DNA from: Flavisolibacter amylovorans
Lineage (GTDB): Bacteria; Bacteroidota; Bacteroidia; Chitinophagales; Chitinophagaceae
Direction of reading: 5' to 3'
NCBI RefSeq assembly: GCF_039541815.1
Contig: NZ_BAABGY010000011.1
Span: forward strand, 124,001-188,000
Length of the DNA stretch: 64,000 bases
The notes under the pieces are model-generated. The model worked only from the letters and a program-made list of their open reading frames with translations, did not search any database and was not told where the DNA came from. This document shows, one piece after another, positions 27,577-35,425 of this stretch. How positions within the stretch are numbered: the first letter of the stretch is position 1; each line of letters opens with the position of its first letter. Position numbers and translations under genes: made by a program.

Positions 27577-28413
27577 TTACGTGCCTTCAGGGATTACCAA
27601 TACAGGCACGTTGATCTCCGATACGATGTCGGCGGTGTGCTGCTTGCCGAAGAGGCGCTCCCAGAAGTTGTGGTGGTGCGGAAGCTGGAGCAGCAGTTGC
27701 GCCCCGGACTGCTGCAGGAAGGAGTGGAGGCCTTCGGTAACGTCGTCGTTGCGCACGGTGTGGAGGTGCACCGGCAATCCCGAAAGCTGCTGCAGGAGCT
27801 CCTGGCAGGAGGGATGCTCGCCGTCGCCGGTCTGAACGTGCACGATGTCGAGCTGCAGGCCCAGCGTGGTGGCCAGCCGACGCACCGTAGCCAGCTGTGC
27901 GGGTGCGATGGAGCGGCCGTCGACGGCGAGGGCCGCCTGCGTGGGCGCCGCGCCGCTGTAGCCTTGCGGCACCGTGAGCAGCGGGAAGCTGGCCATGCGC
28001 AGCAGGTCGAGGCCGCGGCTGTCGAAGGTTTCGGTGAAGCCGTGGCGGGGGTGGGTGCCCAGCACGAGGCAGAGGGGCTTCAGTGGCTCCACCGCGTCGA
28101 GGAGGCTGTTGCTGACGCCCACGGCGGGCACGGCCTGTGGAACTACGGTAAGGCCGGGATAGGCCTGCTGCACCCGCGTCACCGACAGGCGAAGCCCTTC
28201 TTCGGCTTCGGCGCGTAATGCATCGTAGGAAACCGGGTAGGTGTGCAGCGTAGCGACCTCGGGCTGCAGGGGCAGCTCCGAGATGCCCGTCGGTACCATG
28301 AAGGCATGCAGCAGGTGCAGGGGCCGCTGCAGCGACTGCGCGAGGCCGGCGGCATACTGAACGGCACTGTCGCCGGCAGGGGAGAGGTCCGTGGCTACAA
28401 CGATGGGTTCCAT
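27577..28413 (-). CDS. Universal stress protein, tandem UspA domains
   Basis: 278 residues. Domain 1 starts EPIVVATDLSPAGDSAVQYAAGLA and ends GTHPRHGFTETFDSRGLDLLRMASFPLLTVPQG (a region near residues 118-150). Domain 2 (about 155-278) starts QAALAVDGRSIAP and ends VSEINVPVLVIPEG. The ATP-binding G-x2-G-x9-G motif is degenerate in domain 2. An ATG at 28422 is an alternative start three codons upstream. It is divergent from the ExbD gene. Cytoplasmic stress role inferred from family. Confidence 0.85.
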   Translation of the reverse strand: MEPIVVATDLSPAGDSAVQYAAGLAQSLQRPLHLLHAFMVPTGISELPLQPEVATLHTYPVSYDALRAEAEEGLRLSVTRVQQAYPGLTVVPQAVPAVGVSNSLLDAVEPLKPLCLVLGTHPRHGFTETFDSRGLDLLRMASFPLLTVPQGYSGAAPTQAALAVDGRSIAPAQLATVRRLATTLGLQLDIVHVQTGDGEHPSCQELLQQLSGLPVHLHTVRNDDVTEGLHSFLQQSGAQLLLQLPHHHNFWERLFGKQHTADIVSEINVPVLVIPEGT

Positions 28414-28511
28414 AAGGTTCATTTGTACGAAGGTCCGGATTCGCCGCCGAAAAGCGAGCGCGGCTTATGGAAAGAACGCGTGCCCGTTGTCTCATTGATA
28501 AACCAGGACCT

Positions 28512-29030
28512 ATGGCAGCAATTACCCTCGACGGAGCCGGCAACGGCCGCCTCCGCTCCGTACGCCGCGGACTCCGCATCGACATGACCCCGATGGTGGA
28601 CCTCGGCTTTCTCCTCATCACCTTCTTCATTTTCACCACGCGGCTCGGCGAGCAGCAGGCCCTTAAGCTCGTGATGCCGGCCGATGGCCCCGCCACACCC
28701 CGCAAGGAGTCGGCGATGCTTTCGGTAGTGCTCTCCGACAAAGGCGTGTATGCCTACCACGGAGCCTGGGATGTGGCGCAGCAGGAAGGACGGGTGCAAC
28801 GCACCAGCCTCGCTACCGGCACCGGACTCGGCGTAGCCATCCGCACCCTGCAGCAGCAGCTGCGGGCGCAGGGCCGCGAAAAGGAGCTGATGCTGCTGGT
28901 GAAGCCGGCGAAGAGCAGCTCCTACGACCAGGTGGTGAATGCCCTCGACCTGGCGCTGATATATGGACTGAAGCACTATACGATCGTGGATGCCGATGCG
29001 GAGGAGGAGGAATACCTGGCGAAGCTGTGA
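28512..29030 (+). CDS. ExbD/TolR-family biopolymer transport protein
   Basis: 172 residues. A short cytoplasmic start is followed by RRGLRIDMTPMVDLGFLLITFFIFTT, the ExbD transmembrane helix with the proton-path Asp in MTPMVDL. The periplasmic part (LSVVLSDKGVYAYHG ... YDQVVNALDLALIYGLKHYTIVD) fits the TolR/ExbD fold. No exbB/tolQ partner is in the window. The ATG at 28512 is chosen; an upstream in-frame ATG at 28467 adds 15 residues unlike the family. It probably works with a distant ExbB to energise TonB-dependent uptake or gliding. Confidence 0.85.
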   Translation: MAAITLDGAGNGRLRSVRRGLRIDMTPMVDLGFLLITFFIFTTRLGEQQALKLVMPADGPATPRKESAMLSVVLSDKGVYAYHGAWDVAQQEGRVQRTSLATGTGLGVAIRTLQQQLRAQGREKELMLLVKPAKSSSYDQVVNALDLALIYGLKHYTIVDADAEEEEYLAKL

Positions 29031-29377
29031 GCTCGGCAATCGGGAATCGGCAATTGGCCCCTGAAGGTTCGGGGTGTGAAGCGTGAATGGGGCAGGGTTA
29101 CCGGGAGGGCAATGTGGCGTAAGGCCCCTATTCCTTTCGCCGTCGGTGGGACAGGTTCTCCCAAAGGAGGGAAGCTGATCGGCGGGTCCATCATTTCAGA
29201 GCGTTGTCACGATGCACCTGACGACGAGTGCATCCCGGAGGGTCCCTGCGCCAGATCCGTTATCCACGAATGTATCCCGGGCGTCTGCGCCAAAGGCTTC
29301 GCCGCCGGCGCAAGGGATGCGCGTTATCCGAAAATCATCTGGTATTCATGCGCATGAAGACCCGCACGTGGTTTCCT

Positions 29378-29445
29378 GCACCCCGTAGGGGTGCTCGGTT
29401 GGTAGAAATACGGCCGTTGAAGGGAACCGCACCCCGTAGGGGTGC
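29378..29445. repeat. Two GCACCCCGTAGGGGTGC palindromes
   Basis: Identical 17-nt palindromes at 29378-29394 and 29429-29445. The first is followed by CGGTTGGTAGAAAT, a context typical of this dispersed repeat. Confidence 0.8.
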
Positions 29446-29568
29446 ACGTTAAAGGCATTGTGGTGGGTTCAGGAAGACAAATGATTTTACACCATCCCTG
29501 GCCTTCTCATCGGCAACATAATTTCTTTTCGTGGATCATCCCGATGGCGCCACTTTCTTTGGTAACGC

Positions 29569-29662
29569 GCATCCCTCCGGGATGCTGACGTATGGTTATC
29601 GTTTTCTCGCGTTGGCCCGGCATGCCATGCCGGGCTGGGAAGCGCGTATCCCTCCGGGATGC
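29569..29662. repeat. Two ATCCCTCCGGGAT palindromes
   Basis: GCATCCCTCCGGGATGC at 29569-29585 and GTATCCCTCCGGGATGC at 29646-29662; related copies are at 29229-29246 and 45091-45109. Confidence 0.8.
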
Positions 29663-29713
29663 TATCGATGGCGAAAAACTTTTCCACACCTTGTGGATAT
29701 CCCGGCGGAATGG

Positions 29714-29721
29714 TACTTTTG
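29714..29721 (+). promoter_or_regulatory. -7 box of the 2OG oxygenase gene
   Basis: TACTTTTG, a perfect TAnnTTTG, 22 nt before the ATG at 29744. Confidence 0.6.
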
Positions 29722-29743
29722 AGCGACTCAAACCATTGACTAT

Positions 29744-30688
29744 ATGACGATCCCCGTAGTTGATCTCGCTGAATTCCTCAGCGGCGACGAAACCCGCAAG
29801 CAGCAGTTCGTACAGGACCTCGGCAAAGCCTATGAAGAAGTGGGCTTCGTAGCGGTGAAGAACCACGGCGTGCCCGACGAGCTCATCGCCAACCTGTATA
29901 AATACGTACAGCAGTTCTTCGCCCTGCCCACCGACACGAAGCACCAGTACGAGATCCCCGAGCTTGCCGGCCAGCGCGGCTACACCTCCTTCGGGCGCGA
30001 GCACGCCAAGGGCTTCGATGCACCCGACCTCAAGGAGTTCTTCCAGTTCGGCCAGACGATCTCCGACGGCGAGGAAGTAGGCGAGGAATACCCGGCCAAC
30101 GTCACCGTACGCGAGGTGCCCGAGTTCACCCCCACGCTCGAGGCGGCCTACCGCAACTTCGAGAAGAGCGGCACCGCCCTCCTGCAGGCCATCGCCCTCT
30201 ACCTCGGCCTCGACGAAAACTACTTCGATCAATACGTGCACAACGGCAACTCCATCCTGCGCGCCATCCACTACCCGCCGATCCAGAACGAGCCCAAGAG
30301 CGCCATCCGCGCCGAGCAGCACGAAGACATCAACCTCATCACCCTGCTCGTGGGCGCCTCCGCCGACGGCCTGCAGATCCTCACCAAGCAGAACGAGTGG
30401 GTGGGCGTGACCTCGCTGCCCGAGCAGATCGTGGTGAACGTGGGCGACATGCTCCAGCGCTTCTCCAACAACCGCCTCCGCTCCACCACCCACCGCGTGG
30501 TGAACCCGCCGCGCGAGCTCTGGGGTACGAGCCGTTTCTCCATCCCCTTCTTCCTGCACCCCAAAAGTGGCATGAGCCTCGCCTGCCTCGAGAGCTGTAT
30601 CGACGAGCAGCACCCGAAAGCCTACGAAGACATCACCGCCGGCGAATACCTCGACGAGCGCCTGCGCGAGATCGGGCTGAAGAAATAG
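29744..30688 (+). CDS. Isopenicillin-N-synthase-like 2OG-Fe(II) oxygenase
   Basis: 314 residues. The N-terminal DIOX_N region has VGFVAVKNHGVPDELI. The jelly-roll holds the iron ligands: HxD in RAEQHEDINLITLL (about residues 190-194) and the distal His in RSTTHRVVNPP, with the 2-oxoglutarate Arg in SRFSIPFFLHP. The form is that of the bacterial group annotated as isopenicillin N synthase family oxygenase; true penicillin synthesis is not implied. Substrate unknown. Monocistronic with a clear promoter. Confidence 0.9.
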   Translation: MTIPVVDLAEFLSGDETRKQQFVQDLGKAYEEVGFVAVKNHGVPDELIANLYKYVQQFFALPTDTKHQYEIPELAGQRGYTSFGREHAKGFDAPDLKEFFQFGQTISDGEEVGEEYPANVTVREVPEFTPTLEAAYRNFEKSGTALLQAIALYLGLDENYFDQYVHNGNSILRAIHYPPIQNEPKSAIRAEQHEDINLITLLVGASADGLQILTKQNEWVGVTSLPEQIVVNVGDMLQRFSNNRLRSTTHRVVNPPRELWGTSRFSIPFFLHPKSGMSLACLESCIDEQHPKAYEDITAGEYLDERLREIGLKK

Positions 30689-31097
30689 CCCCCTGTCCCG
30701 GCCCCCTGTCCCCCGAAGGGGGAACTTAGGCGAATCATATCTTTCTTATCCCTATATTTTCCAAAGCTGTTTCATAGGAAAGCCCCGACGAAGTCGGGGC
30801 TTTCTACTTTCTTATCGTGACCGGATGATGTCTCTGACTTATTGTTTTGCGTTTGTTAAAATCTTGCTTATAAAATAGGTGCTCAGCCGCTCAAGTCAAG
30901 GCGCCGATTGGGTCGTTATCCGTTGAGAATGAATCGCTACCGTAGGAATAGCCCCAGCCTAAGTTCCCCCTTCGGGGGGCAGGGGGCCGGAACCGGGCCA
31001 CAGTTAGTGTAACCTGCACGTCGTTTGATTCGTTTTAACGGAGGCTTAACCAACAGGGCCGCTACTTTTAGTGTCAGGTAACTGAAAAACTCTTGCT
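30689..31097. other. Intergenic stretch with compound repeat
   Basis: 409 nt without a gene. CCCCCTGTCCCCCGAAGGGG (30696-30720), a hairpin terminator (30778-30804), then the inverse of the first element at 30966-30990. The segment 30700-30810 is similar in order and sequence to 42690-42797. TACTTTTA at 31062-31069 may be the -7 box for the gene at 31098. Confidence 0.65.
30778..30804. terminator. Hairpin terminator GAAAGCCCCGAC
   Basis: Stem GAAAGCCCCGAC/GTCGGGGCTTTC with a GAA loop; nearly the same hairpin occurs at 42767-42793. Confidence 0.65.
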
Positions 31098-31445
31098 ATG
31101 AAAAAAGCTTTACCCTTATTCGTCTTCGTGCTGGGCACGGTCAGCGCCGCCGCGCAAGCGGTGCCGGACCAGAACCCGGCCTTCGCCGTCAGCCGTGAGA
31201 AATACATGCGCATGGCCGACTCCATTACCAAGTGGCACAGCACCACGGTGCACGACACCTACAAGGCCTACGACTGGTACGAGGCCCGCGAGGAGCGCCG
31301 CACCGAGCGCCGCAACAACCGCTACGCCATCCGCCTTGCCCGTGCCCAGCGTGTCGACCGCGGCTATTACTACGACCCCTATTTCGACTCTTACAATTAC
31401 GGCGGCCGCTTCGGCTTCCGCAACCGCCGGAGCTTCTGGTGGTAG
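31098..31445 (+). CDS. Small exported Arg/Tyr-rich protein upstream of lpoB
   Basis: 115 residues with a signal peptide (KKALPLFVFVLGTVSAAAQA). The mature part is helical then very basic and aromatic: YDWYEAREERRTERRNNRYA followed by a Tyr/Gly/Arg/Phe-rich tail ending RRSFWW. No family recognised. It is 56 nt upstream of the LpoB-like gene, and in other bacteria a small exported protein also precedes the LpoB-COG3014 pair, so it may belong to the same envelope module. This is inference from position. Confidence 0.75.
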   Translation: MKKALPLFVFVLGTVSAAAQAVPDQNPAFAVSREKYMRMADSITKWHSTTVHDTYKAYDWYEAREERRTERRNNRYAIRLARAQRVDRGYYYDPYFDSYNYGGRFGFRNRRSFWW

Positions 31446-31501
31446 ACTCGCCTCTGAAAAACACCTTCTTTTCCTTCATTCATAACCTCATACCTGCAAC
31501 T

Positions 31502-32083
31502 ATGAAAAAAGCTTTACTCTACGCTTCGTTCCTCGCCCTCCCCGCCTTCTTCGCCTGCTCGCGCCAGGTATCGCGCATCTCCCCCAACGAGCAGGTCGAT
31601 ATCTCCGGCCGCTGGAACAACACCGATTCGCGCCTCGTGTCGGAAGAGATGATCCAGACCGTGCTCAACTCCAACTGGCTCGCCAACCACGTGCAGGCCA
31701 AAGGCAGCAAGCCCACCGTCATCGTCGGCTTCGTGGCCAACAAGAGCCACGAGCACATCGATGCCGAGACCTTTGTGAAAGATGTGGAGCAGTCGTTCGT
31801 CAAGACCGAGCGCGTGCGCCTCGTACAGGGCGGCAAGAAGCGTGAAGAGCTCCGTGCCGAGCGCGCCGACCAGCAAACGAATTCCTCCGCCTCCACGATG
31901 AAGAAGTTCGGGCTTGAGAACGGCGCCGACTACATCCTCCAGGGCTCCATCAACTCCATCGTAGACGCCCACAAGAAGAAGAAAGAGGTGTACTACCAGG
32001 TGAACCTCGAGCTCACCAACCTCGAAACTAACGAGGTGGTCTGGATCGGCGACAAGAAGATCGCCAAGCTCGTGAAGAATTAA
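31502..32083 (+). CDS. LpoB-like penicillin-binding-protein activator lipoprotein
   Basis: 193 residues. Lipoprotein signal peptide with Cys19 (LPAFFACSRQ). The mature domain has the LpoB/CsgG-like pattern VDISGRWNNTDSRLVSEEMIQ, TVIVGFVANKSHEHID, DYILQGSINSIVD and VYYQVNLELTNLETNEVVW, the final strands being the family hallmark. In enterobacteria LpoB spans the periplasm to switch on PBP1b; here the partner is not in the window. A longer frame from 31232 exists but runs antiparallel in style to the preceding gene and is rejected. The COG3014-like gene follows. Confidence 0.85.
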   Translation: MKKALLYASFLALPAFFACSRQVSRISPNEQVDISGRWNNTDSRLVSEEMIQTVLNSNWLANHVQAKGSKPTVIVGFVANKSHEHIDAETFVKDVEQSFVKTERVRLVQGGKKREELRAERADQQTNSSASTMKKFGLENGADYILQGSINSIVDAHKKKKEVYYQVNLELTNLETNEVVWIGDKKIAKLVKN

Positions 32084-32114
32084 TCTAAGATCTCGGATCT
32101 GTGATCTGGGATCT
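32084..32114. repeat. GATC-heptad array after lpoB-like gene
   Basis: Units GATCTCG / GATCTGT / GATCTGG / GATCTGT with period 7. An inverted array of the same family follows at 32195-32231, so the two face each other across about 80 nt. Confidence 0.85.
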
Positions 32115-32194
32115 GTTTCCGGTGTGACTGTTCCTGCTATTGGCTGCTTGCTTATCTGAGCCAGGTAGCGTGGCGTAAGAACGATTGCCCGCGC

Positions 32195-32231
32195 ACAGAT
32201 CTCACATCCGAGATCACCGATCTGAGATCCC
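32195..32231. repeat. GATC-heptad array (inverted) before COG3014-like gene
   Basis: On the minus strand the units read GATCTCA / GATCGGT / GATCTCG / GATGTGA / GATCTGT. It ends 12 nt before the ATG at 32244. Confidence 0.85.
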
Positions 32232-32243
32232 TAACTGCGTCCC

Positions 32244-33674
32244 ATGTTACCCAAACGCTTTCCCTTCCTCCGGCTCGTGCCGGCGCTGCTCCTCGTGCTG
32301 AGCCTGGCGTCCTGCGCCACCTATAACCAGCAGGTGGGTGGTTATTACGACCACTACCAGCAGGGCGACTACGCCCGGGCCTCGACCGCGCTCGACGGCA
32401 ACAAGCTCCTGGCGAAGCGCCGCAACCACCTGCTCTTCCTGCTCGAGAAAGGCCGGATGGAACACCTGCTGCGCCGCTTCGAATCGAGCAACCGCTACTT
32501 CAATGAGGCCGACAACCTGATGGAAGACGGCCGCACCTCCGTAGGCGATGTGGCCCTCTCCACGCTGCTCAACCCGATGATGGAGACCTACCGCGGCGAA
32601 GACTTCGAGAAGTACATGGTGCACTACTACAAGGCGCTCAACTACCTCATGCTCGACCAGCCGGCCGAAGCCCTCGTGGAAGCCCGCCGCATCTCCCTCC
32701 GCACCTACGCGCAGGAAGACGTGAAAGGAAAGAACAAATACACGCAGGACGCCTTCTCCTTTATGCTGCAGGGCCTCATCTACGAAAAGAACAAGGACCT
32801 CAACAACGCTTTCATCGCCTACCGCAATGCCGCCGACCTGTACCTCGCGCACGGCGGCGCCTACTACGGCGTGCCCATCCCGCAGCAGCTCAAGCGCGAC
32901 CTGCTTCGCAGCGCGCAGCTCCTGGGTTTCTACGGAGAGCGCGACGAATACGAGAAAAAGCTCGGATACACCCTGACGCCTGCCGACCTGCAGACCGAAG
33001 GCGAGCTCGTGCTGTTCTGGGAGAACGGGCGCGCGCCGGTGAAAGAAGAGGAGAATATTATGTTCTTCCTCAGCAAGGATGCCGGCCAGTTCTTCTTCAC
33101 CGACAGCCGCGGCTCGCTGCGCGTGCCCTTCGACCTTTCGGTGGGCGCCGTGGACGAAGGCCGCCTCTCCGGCCTCACCTCCGTATGCGCCGCGCTGCCG
33201 CGCTATGCCGTGCAGCCGCTCCGCTACAGGGCCGGGCAGGTGCAGGTCGACAGCCTCCGCTTCGACTTCGAGCCCGCACAAAGCATCTCAGACCTCGCGC
33301 AGGAAACGCTCCGCGAGCGGCGCCTCAAGGACCTGTCGAAGACGCTGAGCCGGATCGCCGTGGGCAAGCTTGCCGAAGCCGCCGCGGAACCCGCCAAGAA
33401 GAAGGAAGGCAAGGAAGAAACAAAAGAGGAGAAGAAAAAGCGCGAGCGCCAGGAGCTCTTCGCCACCGGCCTCAAGATCTTCAACTTCGTAAAGGAAAAG
33501 GCCGACACCCGCAACTGGCAAAGCCTGCCGCACAGCATCTGCTACACGCGCGTGCCGCTGAAGAAAGGTACGCAGACGGTACAGGTACAACTCGAAGGCG
33601 CCGGCTCCAAAAGCCTGAAGCTCGATGTGGACAATGCCGGCGGCCTGCTGTTCCGGAGCGTGACGACGTTGTAG
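32244..33674 (+). CDS. COG3014-family TPR-like lipoprotein
   Basis: 476 residues, lipobox with Cys24 (LSLASCATYNQ). Residues 30-230 are helical hairpins of TPR type (YYDHYQQGDYARASTALDG; HYYKALNYLMLDQPAEALVEARR; AFSFMLQGLIYEKNKDLNNAFIAYRNAADLY, quoted as regions). A beta-rich C-terminal half follows, interrupted by a Lys/Glu-rich helix (AKKKEGKEETKEEKKKRERQ). This arrangement and its position next to LpoB are those of COG3014 proteins in gammaproteobacteria. Role inferred to be cell-wall synthesis control in the periplasm. Confidence 0.82.
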   Translation: MLPKRFPFLRLVPALLLVLSLASCATYNQQVGGYYDHYQQGDYARASTALDGNKLLAKRRNHLLFLLEKGRMEHLLRRFESSNRYFNEADNLMEDGRTSVGDVALSTLLNPMMETYRGEDFEKYMVHYYKALNYLMLDQPAEALVEARRISLRTYAQEDVKGKNKYTQDAFSFMLQGLIYEKNKDLNNAFIAYRNAADLYLAHGGAYYGVPIPQQLKRDLLRSAQLLGFYGERDEYEKKLGYTLTPADLQTEGELVLFWENGRAPVKEEENIMFFLSKDAGQFFFTDSRGSLRVPFDLSVGAVDEGRLSGLTSVCAALPRYAVQPLRYRAGQVQVDSLRFDFEPAQSISDLAQETLRERRLKDLSKTLSRIAVGKLAEAAAEPAKKKEGKEETKEEKKKRERQELFATGLKIFNFVKEKADTRNWQSLPHSICYTRVPLKKGTQTVQVQLEGAGSKSLKLDVDNAGGLLFRSVTTL

Positions 33675-33762
33675 GCATCCGTAGTCGGGCATCCGTAGTC
33701 GGGCATCCGTAGTCGGGCATCCGTAGTCGGGCATCCGTAGTCGGAGACTACGGATATCGGGG
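33674..33762. repeat. GCATCCGTAGTCGG 14-nt tandem array with hairpin
   Basis: Five exact copies of GCATCCGTAGTCGG (14 = 2 x 7 nt) run from the stop codon of the COG3014-like gene. The last unit pairs with AGACTACGG to make CCGTAGTCGGAGACTACGG, a perfect hairpin. The same CCGTAGTC core appears in the array at 38403-38545. Confidence 0.9.
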
Positions 33763-33810
33763 AAAGATGAACCCAAGAACATAGGATGTTGCCGGAAGGC
33801 AACTAACCAG

Positions 33811-33867
33811 CCCACGGCTTCAGCCGTGGGTTTTCGATATGTACCAGCCCATGGCTTTAGCCATGGG
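33811..33867. repeat. Two REP-like palindromes
   Basis: CCCACGGCTTCAGCCGTGGG (33811-33830) and CCCATGGCTTTAGCCATGGG (33848-33867). Near-identical pair in the same order at 44274-44293 and 44311-44330. The form resembles REP-type palindromes mobilised by single-strand transposases, but no such transposase is in this window. Confidence 0.8.
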
Positions 33868-34072
33868 ATTCCGGTAACCGAAGGAGCAGCCATGGGGCTT
33901 CGATCGGCCGCGGTCATCGTGGCAGAGGGTCAGGTCACGTAACGCGGGAGATTGCCCCGAGGCTTTAGGACGTTTTATGCAACAAGCACTCCGCGTAACA
34001 CAGGAGATTGCTTTGCGAGTTTACCCCGAACCAGCGGAGCTCGCAATGACTTTAGCACTGTAAACGACTTCT

Positions 34073-34108
34073 TACTAATAAACCAATAAACTAATAGACC
34101 AATAAACG
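34073..34108. repeat. TTTATTGG octad array (inverted)
   Basis: On the minus strand GTTTATTG / GTCTATTA / GTTTATTG / GTTTATTA / GTAA, period 8. Confidence 0.85.
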
Positions 34109-34137
34109 TAAAAGCCGCCCCATCAGGGCGGCTTTTA
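34109..34137. terminator. Terminator TAAAAGCCGCCC
   Basis: Stem TAAAAGCCGCCC/GGGCGGCTTTTA, five-base loop. It overlaps the stop of the minus-strand lipoprotein gene by three bases. Confidence 0.75.
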
Positions 34138-34815
34138 CTGTTGATCCGACCGGATGGCGCGCTGCAGGAGCTCGCGGGTATCGGGCCGCTCTTCTTTCAG
34201 TTGCTGAAGCGCTTCTTTCATCAGGCGCTCGAAGGAGGCGATCTGGTAGTATTCGACGTTCTCGCCGCGCTCCACTTCGATCTGCTTCGGGGCCTCGTGG
34301 GAGATGAACAGCTGCGCCTCCTGGTTGCGGCTCACGAGCTTGAGGGAGTCGGGCATAAGAAACTGGAAGTCGGTCTGGCCGGAGGCAAGGCGCTGCTCCT
34401 CCTTTCTGCGCTCCGCCGCGGCACGCAGCGAGTCGAGCCGGGTATCCAGCTTTGCGTTGCCGAACCGGTCGGTGCCGCTGGCCTGCATGAATTGCTCCCA
34501 GGCGCTGCCATAGGCGAGGGGCATGGAGGCAAGGGTGTCGGTGCCGAAGTTGACCACGTAGTGCCCGGGCCCGGTACCGGGAAAGCGGAGCGTCTTGCCG
34601 GCGCGGGTCAATACGAAGGCATCGGCTTCGACCTCCAGCACGTGCTCCATTGGGTAAAGGCCGGGATCGGAGAACGTAAAGCGGTCCACGGAATCGGAGC
34701 GCGCTTCCGTCAGTTTGGTGTAGTTGGTCACGACGTGCACGCGGCTCCGCTTGGAGGAGCAGGCGGTCAGCAGCAGGGCAGCACCAAAAGCCGCCGAAAG
34801 GGTACGGATGAGCAT
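34135..34815 (-). CDS. Lipoprotein of unknown function
   Basis: 226 residues, lipobox at Cys19 (LLLTACSSKRS). The middle portion is strand-rich (HVVTNYTKLTEAR; EHVLEVEADAFVLTRAG; GPGHYVVNFGTDTLA), and from residue 105 on it is helical and charged with repeated Glu/Arg/Gln. No family recognised. The nearest upstream codon candidate is TTG at 34821, but ATG at 34815 is adequate. It converges with the COG3014-like gene and shares a terminator region. Periplasm-facing or outer-membrane anchored by inference. Confidence 0.75.
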   Translation of the reverse strand: MLIRTLSAAFGAALLLTACSSKRSRVHVVTNYTKLTEARSDSVDRFTFSDPGLYPMEHVLEVEADAFVLTRAGKTLRFPGTGPGHYVVNFGTDTLASMPLAYGSAWEQFMQASGTDRFGNAKLDTRLDSLRAAAERRKEEQRLASGQTDFQFLMPDSLKLVSRNQEAQLFISHEAPKQIEVERGENVEYYQIASFERLMKEALQQLKEERPDTRELLQRAIRSDQQ

Positions 34816-34996
34816 CAGCAAAGTAACCGATTCCGCCGCTTATCGCGAAAAAAGCGCAATTCATCCAAAAGGGCGAAACATGGGATAAGGGACAAAAGAC
34901 TGGTAATCAACGAATTGATAGTTTGCCTAATAACCGGCGACCACAATTACTAAAAAAAACATGGTATTATGCGTTGCATAGTACCAAAGATTACCT

Positions 34997-35004
34997 TAGC
35001 TTTG
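34997..35004 (+). promoter_or_regulatory. -7 box of the padR-pspC operon
   Basis: TAGCTTTG, a perfect TAnnTTTG, 59 nt before the PadR start codon. Confidence 0.55.
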
Positions 35005-35063
35005 TCTTGTCAAACGATCCAATCACCGTTCCGGCCCACGCGCCGAAACACAAAACAGACCCC

Positions 35064-35405
35064 ATGAATATTGAGAATACGCAGAGCCAGATGCGCAAGG
35101 GGATCCTGGAGTTTTGCATCCTGTCGATCATCCGCCGGGGAGAGGCCTACCCCTCGGATATCGTGGAAGAGATGAAAGGCGCCCAGCTGCATATCCTGGA
35201 AGGCACCCTCTACCCGCTGCTGACCCGCCTCAAGAACGCGGAGATGCTCACTTACCGCTGGGTGGAAAGCTCCTCCGGCCCCCCGCGCAAATACTTTATG
35301 CTCACCGAAAAAGGCGAAGCCTTCTACCGGGAACTGGAGCAGACCTGGCAAGAGCTCTCCAACGCAGTGAACACGCTGACCGGCAAGAAAGAAAACCTCT
35401 CCTAA
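35064..35405 (+). CDS. PadR-family transcriptional regulator
   Basis: 113 residues, almost entirely a PadR winged helix: RKGILEFCILSIIRRGEAYPSDIVEEM, the recognition region LHILEGTLYPLLTRLKNAEML, then the wing SSSGPPRKYFMLTEKG and a dimerisation helix. The start at 35064 (NIENTQSQMRKG) is the normal one; the longer frame to 34923 covers the promoter. PspC gene follows after 20 nt; this pair is widespread in Bacteroidota, so PadR probably represses its own operon in response to envelope stress. The inducer is unknown. Confidence 0.9.
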   Translation: MNIENTQSQMRKGILEFCILSIIRRGEAYPSDIVEEMKGAQLHILEGTLYPLLTRLKNAEMLTYRWVESSSGPPRKYFMLTEKGEAFYRELEQTWQELSNAVNTLTGKKENLS

Positions 35406-35425
35406 CAACTTCAACCACCCCGATC

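Larger units (their letters stand above)
29031..29743. other. Long intergenic stretch, palindromic repeats
   Basis: 713 nt. It starts with CGGCAAT/CGGGAAT heptads (29034-29058), then GTGTGA/AGCGTGA units, then copies of GCACCCCGTAGGGGTGC (29378-29394, 29429-29445) and G(C/T)ATCCCTCCGGGATGC (29569-29585, 29646-29662). The small ORFs here lie across these palindromes and are rejected as genes. Confidence 0.7.
33675..34134. other. Intergenic stretch between convergent genes, repeats only
   Basis: 460 nt. In order: the 14-nt tandem array, two CCCA(C/T)GGCTT(C/T)AGCC palindromes (33811-33830, 33848-33867), degraded copies of the CATTGCGAG repeat (33932-34052), an octad array (34073-34108) and a terminator (34109-34137). 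Confidence 0.75.

Noticed and set aside
29076..29357. 93-residue ORF
   Set aside because: Its sequence includes the ATCCCGGAGGG palindrome and it lacks conserved features.
31232..31501. N-terminal extension of the LpoB-like gene
   Set aside because: It overlaps the small exported gene out of frame and hides the lipoprotein signal peptide at 31502.
34923..35063. N-terminal extension of PadR
   Set aside because: It contains the TAGCTTTG promoter, and the PadR fold starts at 35064.
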